The notes under the pieces are model-generated. The model was given only the letters and a program-made list of their open reading frames with translations. It was not told the DNA's origin and did not search any database. This document shows positions 58,492-64,000 of a stretch of 64,000 nt of DNA, in pieces. The position numbers and the translations under genes were made by a program. This stretch comes from Nonomuraea polychroma (lineage in GTDB: Bacteria > Actinomycetota > Actinomycetes > Streptosporangiales > Streptosporangiaceae). The stretch lies in NCBI RefSeq assembly GCF_004011505.1, contig NZ_SAUN01000001.1, positions 2,666,001-2,730,000 of the forward strand, read 5' to 3'. How positions within the stretch are numbered: position 1 is the first letter of the stretch; each line of letters opens with the position of its first letter.

Positions 58492-59235
58492 ATGGATGCT
58501 GGGAATCGCGGCCGGGTACGCGTCGAGCGGACGGCCAAGCGCGTGCGGACCTACCTGGGCGGCCGGGTGGTGGCCGACACCACCTCCGCTCTCCTGGTGT
58601 GGGAAGTCCCGTACTACCCCACCTACTACTTCCCGCTCGCGGACGTGGACGAGGCCGCGCTCAAGGCGACCGGGGCCACAAAGCACTCCCCGAGCAGGGG
58701 TGACGCCGTCGTCCACACGGTCACCTCCGGCACGGCGGAGGCCGTCGACGCGGCGCTGGCCTACCCTGACTCGCCGCTGGAGGAGATCCGGGGCCATGTG
58801 CGGTTCGAGTGGGACGCCATGGACGCCTGGTTCGAGGAGGACGAGCAGGTCTACTTCCACCCGCGCGACCCGTACACGCGGGTGGACATCCTGCCCAGTT
58901 CGCGGCACGTGCGGGTGGAGGTCGACGGTGTCACCGTGGCCGACTCGCGCCACGCGCGCATCCTCTTCGAGACGGGGCTGCCCGCCCGCTACTACCTGCC
59001 CAAGCCGGACGTACGGCTCGACCTGCTCGAGCCCACCGACACCGTCACCCACTGCCCGTACAAGGGCACGGCCGAGTACTGGTCGGTGAACGGCAAGAAG
59101 GACCTCGCGTGGTCGTACCGGACGCCGCTGCCGGAGAGCGAGCGGGTCGCCGGGCTGATCGCGTTCTACAACGAGAAGCTCGACATCTACGTGGACGGCG
59201 AGCTGCAGGAGCGGCCGAAGACCAAGTTCTCCTAA
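58492..59235 (+). CDS. DUF427 protein, two-domain
   Basis: A 247-residue protein carrying two DUF427 domains. The first is near residues 10-100 (TYLGGRVVADTTSALLVWEV, then YYPTYYFPLADVD). The second is near residues 140-235 (RVEVDGVTVADSRHARILFE, then HCPYKGTAEYWSV). The fold is a small beta-barrel, and the function is not established. It follows the tandem repeat region by about 40 bases. Its end overlaps the convergent DinB-like gene by 4 bases. Confidence 0.9.
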   Translation: MDAGNRGRVRVERTAKRVRTYLGGRVVADTTSALLVWEVPYYPTYYFPLADVDEAALKATGATKHSPSRGDAVVHTVTSGTAEAVDAALAYPDSPLEEIRGHVRFEWDAMDAWFEEDEQVYFHPRDPYTRVDILPSSRHVRVEVDGVTVADSRHARILFETGLPARYYLPKPDVRLDLLEPTDTVTHCPYKGTAEYWSVNGKKDLAWSYRTPLPESERVAGLIAFYNEKLDIYVDGELQERPKTKFS

Positions 59236-59837
59236 GAGGCGCTCCAGCGAGGGTCCCGGCCGAGGTAGCGCAGGAGGGCCGCCACGTCGTCGTCGCCCTG
59301 CGCGGGGGCCAGGGCGGCGGCGTACGCGCCCCAGGCGCGCAGCGGCTCGACGATCTCCCTGGCGACCTTGAGGAGGGGGCGGGCCAGCTCGGGCGTGAGC
59401 GGCGACGGCCGGCCCGTCGCCAGGGCGATGTCCCAGGCGTGGACGGCGGCGTCAAGACCGCACGCCGCCGAGCCGGACCACGGGGACATCTTGTGGGGCG
59501 GCACGGGCGTGGGCACCTCGGCGGCGTTGCGGTCGACGCCCGCCCACGCCTTGGCCGATCGTGCCAGGGCGTCCTCCAGGAACGCCGCCGGGTCCACCCC
59601 CTCCATCTCGCCCGACGGGTCGAACGGGTTGAAGTCGGGGCCGGGCTCGCCGGTCAGCGCGGCGGCGAAGCCGATCTGGTCGCCGACGGCGTGCTGGAAG
59701 ACCTGGGCGACGGTCCAGCCCGCGCAGGGCGTGGGCAGGTGCCAGCCGTCGGCGGGGACGGCGCGGACGGTCGTGCGCAGCGCCTCGTGGGAGGCGTCCA
59801 GGACGTCCCAGCCGCTGGAGATCACGTGATCGCTCAT
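59232..59837 (-). CDS. TIGR03086-family DinB-like metal-binding protein
   Basis: A 201-residue protein of the DinB/mycothiol maleylpyruvate isomerase-N fold. The block LPTPCAGWTVAQVFQHAVGD is the family's first helix with the conserved His, and a second metal-binding His lies in DAAVHAWDIALATGR. The family is abundant in actinomycetes and linked to mycothiol-dependent reactions. The reaction here is unknown. Confidence 0.87.
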   Translation of the reverse strand: MSDHVISSGWDVLDASHEALRTTVRAVPADGWHLPTPCAGWTVAQVFQHAVGDQIGFAAALTGEPGPDFNPFDPSGEMEGVDPAAFLEDALARSAKAWAGVDRNAAEVPTPVPPHKMSPWSGSAACGLDAAVHAWDIALATGRPSPLTPELARPLLKVAREIVEPLRAWGAYAAALAPAQGDDDVAALLRYLGRDPRWSAS

Positions 59838-59898
59838 TGGAGAGCCCCTTTCGTGGAGACTCTCACTCTATCAGAACGGAATGCTTTGTTCCATAGAT

Positions 59899-61161
59899 TC
59901 AGGTCAGGAGACGGGTGAGGACGCGGGTGCCGAACTCCAGGCCTTCCACCGGCACCCGCTCGTCCTTGCCGTGGAACATGCCGAAGTAGTCGAGGTCCGG
60001 CCGGAGCATGAGCGGCGCGAAACCGTACCCCTTGATGCCGATCCTGGCGAACGACTTGGCGTCAGTGCCGCCGCTCATCACATACGGCACGGGCTTGGCG
60101 AACGGATCCTCGGCCTCCAGCGCCCCGGCCAGCTCCTCGAAGAACGCCGACGGGTACGGTGCGGCGGGCGCGTCCTCCAGGTTGACGAACTCGCGGGTGA
60201 TCTTCGGCCCGAGCAGCTCGTCGATCGTCGCGAGGAACTCCTCCTGCAGCCCGGGCATGAAACGCCCGTCCACGTGCGCCTCCGCCGTCGAGGGCACCAC
60301 GTTGACCTTGTAGCCCGCGTCCAGCATCGTCGGGTTCGCCGAATTGCGGATCTGGCTCTTGAACAGGCTCCCGAGCGGCCCGAGCCGGGCGGCCTCCGCG
60401 TCCAGCCGGTCCAGGTCGATCGGCTGGCCGGTGATCTCCGACAGGCTCTGGATCAGCGCGGCGACCGACGGCGTCAGGCGTACCGGCCACTGGTACGAGG
60501 CCACCCGCGACAGCGCGTGCACCAGCGTGGCGACCGGGTTGTCCACCGGGGGACGCGAGCCGTGCCCGGCCACGCCGTGCGCGGTGAGCTTCATCCACGC
60601 GGTCCCGCGCTCGCCCACGGCGATCGGGTAGACCCGGTGATCGCCGGAGGCCACGCTGAAGCCGCCGGACTCGCTGATCGCCTCGCTCACGCCGTCGAAC
60701 AGGTCCCGGTGCTCGGTCACCGCGTGCCGCGAGCCGTAGTCGCCGGTCGCCTCCTCGTCGGCCAGGAACGCCACCACCAGGTCCCGCTTGGGCCGCACCC
60801 CCTGGGTGGCCAGGTCGATCACGGTCGCGAGCGTCATCGCGCACGAGCCCTTCATGTCGACCGCGCCCCGGCCGTACACGCAGCCGTCCGCGATCTCCCC
60901 GGAGAAGGGGTGCATCTTCCACTCGGCCGGGTCGGCCGGCACCACGTCCAGGTGGCCGTGGATGAGCAGCGCGTCGGGGGAGTCGCCGTCGATCCTGGCC
61001 ACGACCGTGGTCCGCTTCGGCGCGGACTCGAACACGACCGGCTCCAGGCCCGCGTCGGACAGCAGCGTGGCCACGTATTCAGCGGCCGGGCGCTCGCCCG
61101 ATCCCGGATTGGTGGTGTCGAACCTGATCAGATCCGAGCAGATCTCGGCGACGCTCTTCAC
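59899..61161 (-). CDS. M20-family metallopeptidase
   Basis: A 420-residue zinc peptidase of the M20/M25/M40 group. His70 and Asp72 in LLIHGHLDVVPAD, Asp102 in GRGAVDMKG, and the Glu136-Glu137 pair in FLADEEATGDYG are the catalytic and metal residues. A dimerisation domain lies in the middle (residues 190-310). No signal peptide is seen. Its start overlaps the end of the S9 peptidase gene by 4 bases, so it is last in a peptidase operon. The protein resembles carboxypeptidase or succinyl-diaminopimelate-type hydrolases, but the substrate is unassigned. Confidence 0.9.
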   Translation of the reverse strand: MKSVAEICSDLIRFDTTNPGSGERPAAEYVATLLSDAGLEPVVFESAPKRTTVVARIDGDSPDALLIHGHLDVVPADPAEWKMHPFSGEIADGCVYGRGAVDMKGSCAMTLATVIDLATQGVRPKRDLVVAFLADEEATGDYGSRHAVTEHRDLFDGVSEAISESGGFSVASGDHRVYPIAVGERGTAWMKLTAHGVAGHGSRPPVDNPVATLVHALSRVASYQWPVRLTPSVAALIQSLSEITGQPIDLDRLDAEAARLGPLGSLFKSQIRNSANPTMLDAGYKVNVVPSTAEAHVDGRFMPGLQEEFLATIDELLGPKITREFVNLEDAPAAPYPSAFFEELAGALEAEDPFAKPVPYVMSGGTDAKSFARIGIKGYGFAPLMLRPDLDYFGMFHGKDERVPVEGLEFGTRVLTRLLT

Positions 61162-63017
61162 GCTCTCCCCTTCAACTTCAGCAGCGGCACCTCGGGCGTC
61201 TCCATCCCGAAGATCAGCCCGTAGAAGGCCAGCTCGGCCTCAAGCGCCGCGACGATAGTCTCCTCCCTGCGCCAGCCGTGCTGCTCGCCGGGGAAGGTCA
61301 ACAGTGCCCACTCTTTGCCATGTTTGTCCAATTCGGCGGTGAAACGCTCCGCCTGCGCGACGTCCACGATCGCGTCCTCCAGGCCGTGCAGCATGAGGCA
61401 CGGGCCGGACGCGCGGGCCGCGTTCAGCAGCGGCGAGCGCTCGATGTAGCGCTGCCGCGTCTCGGGCAGCGGCCCCACCAGGCCGTCCAGGTAGCGAGAC
61501 TCGAAGTCGTGCGTCTCGGCCGCCCAGCTCTCCGGGTCCGTGATCGCGTAGTGGGCGACTCCGCCCGCGAACACGTCGCTGTGCACGAGCGCCGCCACCG
61601 TGGTCCAGCCGCCCGCGCTGCCGCCGCGGACGGCCAGCTTGGCGGCGTCGGCGCGGCCCAGCTCGACCAGGCCGCGGGCCACCTTGGCGCAGTCGTTCAC
61701 GTCCACGACGCCCCACTGGTGGCGCAGCCGCTCCCGGTAGGCGCGGCCGTATCCGGTCGAGCCGCCGTAGTTGACCACGGCGACGCCGATGCCGCGGCTG
61801 GTGAAGTACGCGATCTCCAGATCGAGCACCATCGGCAGGTGCGTGGTGGGCCCGCCGTGCACGAAGATCACGTACGGGCCGGGGCCCCGCACCCCTGACG
61901 GCGGGTAGAGATGCGCGTGCACACCCTCGATCGTCACGGCCTCCGGCGTGGGCAGCAGGTCGCGGTCCGGCAACGCCTTGCCGGCCGACACGATCTCGTG
62001 GCCGCCCCCATCGAGGCCGACCAGCGCCACCTCCATCGGCGTGTACGGCGTCGCCTGCACGGCCGCCACCCGGCCGCCCGCCACCGACACGGTCGCGGAC
62101 CAGTGGGTCGCCGCGCCGCCGATCTCCCGCAGCTCACCGGTGTCCGGATCGAGCACGCCGAGGCGGCGGCCGTCGCCCGTGCCGTAGACCACGGCCAGCC
62201 TGCCGTCCTCCGCGACGGCGAAGTACGTCAGTCCCGGCTTCCAGGCCGCGTCGCCGAACTCCAGCTCCATCGGTGTGAGGTTGTGGCCAGGGGATCCGTC
62301 CACGGGGATGAGGTGGATGTTCCACCAGCCGGTGGGGTCGGTCGCGGCGTACAGGGAGTCCTCGTCGCGCCACTCGGCCTGCGTCACCGACTCCCGCGGA
62401 CCGCCGGCGACCACGCGGTGCTCGCCTGCCGTGCCGTCCGCGCGCAGCGGGGCCACGCACAGGTCGGTGCCGTCCCAGGGCATGTTCGGGTGGTCCCAGC
62501 CGATCCAGGCGATCTTTTGCCCCTCAGGCGAAATGCGGGGATTGATCAGGAAATGGTGAGCTTTGACGATCACTCTGACCGGTCCGCCGTCCAGCGGCAC
62601 CGCCACCAGGTCTCGTACGTCGTCGGTCTCCCGGACGGCCCAGACCTCGTCCCTGCCGGGAGGGAGGTAGAGGTCGGCATAGCGCGAGGGGCCCTCGGGA
62701 GTGATCGGCACGGGTGGGGAGCCGCCGTCGAGCCGGTACAGGCGCTGGTCGGACCAGTTCGTGAAGACCAGGCCGCCGCCCGGCAGGGGCCGCCAGGAGC
62801 GGCCGCCGTACTCGATCACCCGGTTGCGCGCGTTATACCCCGGGGGCAGCACGTCGGTACGGGTGCCATCCGGCAGCCGGCGCACCACGCACCGCCTGCC
62901 GCCCTCGTGCGGGCGCGGCTCGTCCCACCAGGCCTCCACACCGGCAGGCGTGGCCACCGCCTCCACCCACAGGGGCCTGCCGTCGGTCCGGGCCACGTCG
63001 ATCGGTCGAATGCTCAC
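61158..63017 (-). CDS. S9-family prolyl oligopeptidase-like serine peptidase
   Basis: A 619-residue peptidase. An N-terminal seven-bladed beta-propeller (residues 1-370) precedes an alpha/beta hydrolase. The nucleophile Ser is in RGGSAGGWTT near residue 470, Asp in HGLEDAIVD near 547, and His in GEQHGWR near 578. The oxyanion region is VHGGPTTH. Members cleave short peptides, often at the N-terminal side. The GTG at 63017 follows GGTGAG; an earlier in-frame start would run into the upstream gene. It sits between the C39-like and M20 genes. Confidence 0.9.
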   Translation of the reverse strand: MSIRPIDVARTDGRPLWVEAVATPAGVEAWWDEPRPHEGGRRCVVRRLPDGTRTDVLPPGYNARNRVIEYGGRSWRPLPGGGLVFTNWSDQRLYRLDGGSPPVPITPEGPSRYADLYLPPGRDEVWAVRETDDVRDLVAVPLDGGPVRVIVKAHHFLINPRISPEGQKIAWIGWDHPNMPWDGTDLCVAPLRADGTAGEHRVVAGGPRESVTQAEWRDEDSLYAATDPTGWWNIHLIPVDGSPGHNLTPMELEFGDAAWKPGLTYFAVAEDGRLAVVYGTGDGRRLGVLDPDTGELREIGGAATHWSATVSVAGGRVAAVQATPYTPMEVALVGLDGGGHEIVSAGKALPDRDLLPTPEAVTIEGVHAHLYPPSGVRGPGPYVIFVHGGPTTHLPMVLDLEIAYFTSRGIGVAVVNYGGSTGYGRAYRERLRHQWGVVDVNDCAKVARGLVELGRADAAKLAVRGGSAGGWTTVAALVHSDVFAGGVAHYAITDPESWAAETHDFESRYLDGLVGPLPETRQRYIERSPLLNAARASGPCLMLHGLEDAIVDVAQAERFTAELDKHGKEWALLTFPGEQHGWRREETIVAALEAELAFYGLIFGMETPEVPLLKLKGRA

Positions 63018-63024
63018 CACGAAC

Positions 63025-64000
63025 TCACCAATTGCCGTCGGTACAGGGAGGAAGGGGATGCCCGGGCGGGTGCAGCACGTACGCGATGCCGCCGCTGCCG
63101 GAGCTCCTGAGCCACACATTCTCGTACGCCGCCCGCGGGTAGACCCGCCGGACCTCGTCGTCGCGCGGCGCGGCCGGATCGTTCACGATCACGTCGCCCC
63201 CGGCCGTGAAGCCGACCACCACCAGGATGTGCCCGTTGGTGGAGTAGCAGGAGCCGGGCAACTCGTGACTCTTGAACGACTGCGACGTGATCACCGGGAT
63301 CCCGGCCCGCACGAACGACTCCAGCTCCGCCGCCGACCGCAGCCGCGTCACGAACCCCGCCAGCCCGTACCGGCCCGCGTACGCCACGTTGAACGGCCAG
63401 TTCCCGGTGCCCTGGTAGCTCACGTCGTACGTGCCCATGGCCGCGTGATCCACGATCGGCGCCGGGTCGTCCGCCCCCACCCAGTCGAGTTCGCCGGGTT
63501 CGGGGCCGCGGCCCCAATAGCCGAGCACCATGGCCACCGACGCCGGGCTGCACCAGTTGACGCCGCCGCCGTCGAAGCGCGGATGATGCCCCGCGTGCAC
63601 GTGCTGCGAATGACGCGGCACCGCCAGTTCCACGGCCTCCGCCGCAAGGGGGTCGCTGGGCGTCACGGGGTGCCGGGGCAGGGCCGAGGCCATCACACCG
63701 AGCCCGGTGACCAGGGCTCCCGCACCATGCCGGGTGACCCGCACCTGGTACGCCACCACCGGCCGCCTGGCCACGAACGTGTCCACCGCCACGTCCCCGT
63801 CCACGTCGCCCTGCCCGGGCACCGACATCCGCGGATCGCCGGCTTCGGACCAGCGCCCCATCACGTACCACTTGGTACGGGCCCCTGACGCGGCCCTGGC
63901 CCGAAGCGCGACCTCGATCCACGCGCCCGGCGCCGTACGCGCCGTCCACGAGGGCACGAGCTGGGTGGCGGGAAAGCCGATCTCACATTCGTCGCTCGTC
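63025..64000 (-). CDS. C39-like papain-fold peptidase family protein (cut by right edge)
   Basis: The frame is open to the right edge, so the gene starts outside the window and 324 residues are visible. The papain-like triad can be read as Cys in GVNWCSPASVAMVLGYWG, His in NGHILVVVGF and Asp in VNDPAAP, the order found in C39-like peptidases. The N-terminal 130 residues form a beta-rich region with WIEVALRARAASG that may be a separate domain. Whether a signal peptide exists cannot be seen. It leads the S9-M20 peptidase operon, with a gap of 7 bases. Confidence 0.83.
   Translation of the reverse strand, partial: TSDECEIGFPATQLVPSWTARTAPGAWIEVALRARAASGARTKWYVMGRWSEAGDPRMSVPGQGDVDGDVAVDTFVARRPVVAYQVRVTRHGAGALVTGLGVMASALPRHPVTPSDPLAAEAVELAVPRHSQHVHAGHHPRFDGGGVNWCSPASVAMVLGYWGRGPEPGELDWVGADDPAPIVDHAAMGTYDVSYQGTGNWPFNVAYAGRYGLAGFVTRLRSAAELESFVRAGIPVITSQSFKSHELPGSCYSTNGHILVVVGFTAGGDVIVNDPAAPRDDEVRRVYPRAAYENVWLRSSGSGGIAYVLHPPGHPLPPCTDGNW

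Noticed and set aside
1-64000. tRNA, rRNA, CRISPR arrays, insertion sequences, phage genes
   Set aside because: I saw no transposase motifs, regular spacer-repeat arrays, or tRNA-like cloverleaf sequences; a tRNAscan or ISfinder search would be decisive.

Overview
The window is about 70% G+C with strongly G/C-ending codons. It carries AfsR/SARP-type regulators, a DinB-fold protein of the mycothiol-associated family, a DUF5709 protein and an AftB-like arabinofuranosyltransferase. This is a chromosomal segment of a filamentous actinomycete; the gene set looks like Streptosporangiaceae (Nonomuraea-like), which is inference from recalled families. No tRNA, rRNA, CRISPR array, transposase or phage gene was seen. 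I call 58 protein genes (two cut by the window edges) plus one 18-codon leader peptide.

Positions 1-10,830: two PAP2 phosphatases, a phospholipase D protein, two acidic disordered proteins, a beta-lactamase-fold hydrolase, a large secreted glycoside hydrolase with two tandem operators upstream, and a divergent IclR regulator/FAD monooxygenase pair. Positions 10,978-25,800: a GT-C glycosyltransferase, a secreted-domain protein, an AHSA1 protein, a two-component locus whose second 'kinase' has lost its ATP-binding motifs, two tandem AfsR-like regulators (the first truncated), a QorR-like redox regulator divergent from a quinone reductase, and a small CBM48-like protein.

Positions 25,945-43,900 are the most unusual part: a roughly 18 kb cluster that looks like an undescribed uptake and catabolic system. 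It has an oxidoreductase, an epimerase-like SDR with an altered active site, two DHDPS-family aldolases (one with a Pro/Ala/Thr-rich insert), two DegT aminotransferases, a sugar-type ABC transporter, and two mirror-image modules. Each module has a secreted beta-propeller, a metal-site-intact amidohydrolase and a metal-site-degenerate amidohydrolase. Five copies of one palindrome (TTACGGTCTRGRCCGWAA) lie at the promoters, and an unusual regulator with its own copy sits in the middle. I infer the regulator binds these sites and that the substrate is a sugar or sugar acid/lactone: import, oxidation, lactone or amide hydrolysis, then aldol cleavage.

Positions 43,944-64,000: an FMN hydroxy-acid oxidase, a nucleotidyltransferase, regulators, and a short threonyl-tRNA synthetase preceded by a leader peptide with three consecutive Thr codons and alternative hairpins (an attenuator). 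Then come a TAXI-TRAP transporter operon, a YibE/F membrane protein, an NAD kinase, two DUF72 proteins, a PAP2-like protein, a DUF427 protein, and a set of three peptidases (M20, S9, C39-like) at the right edge.
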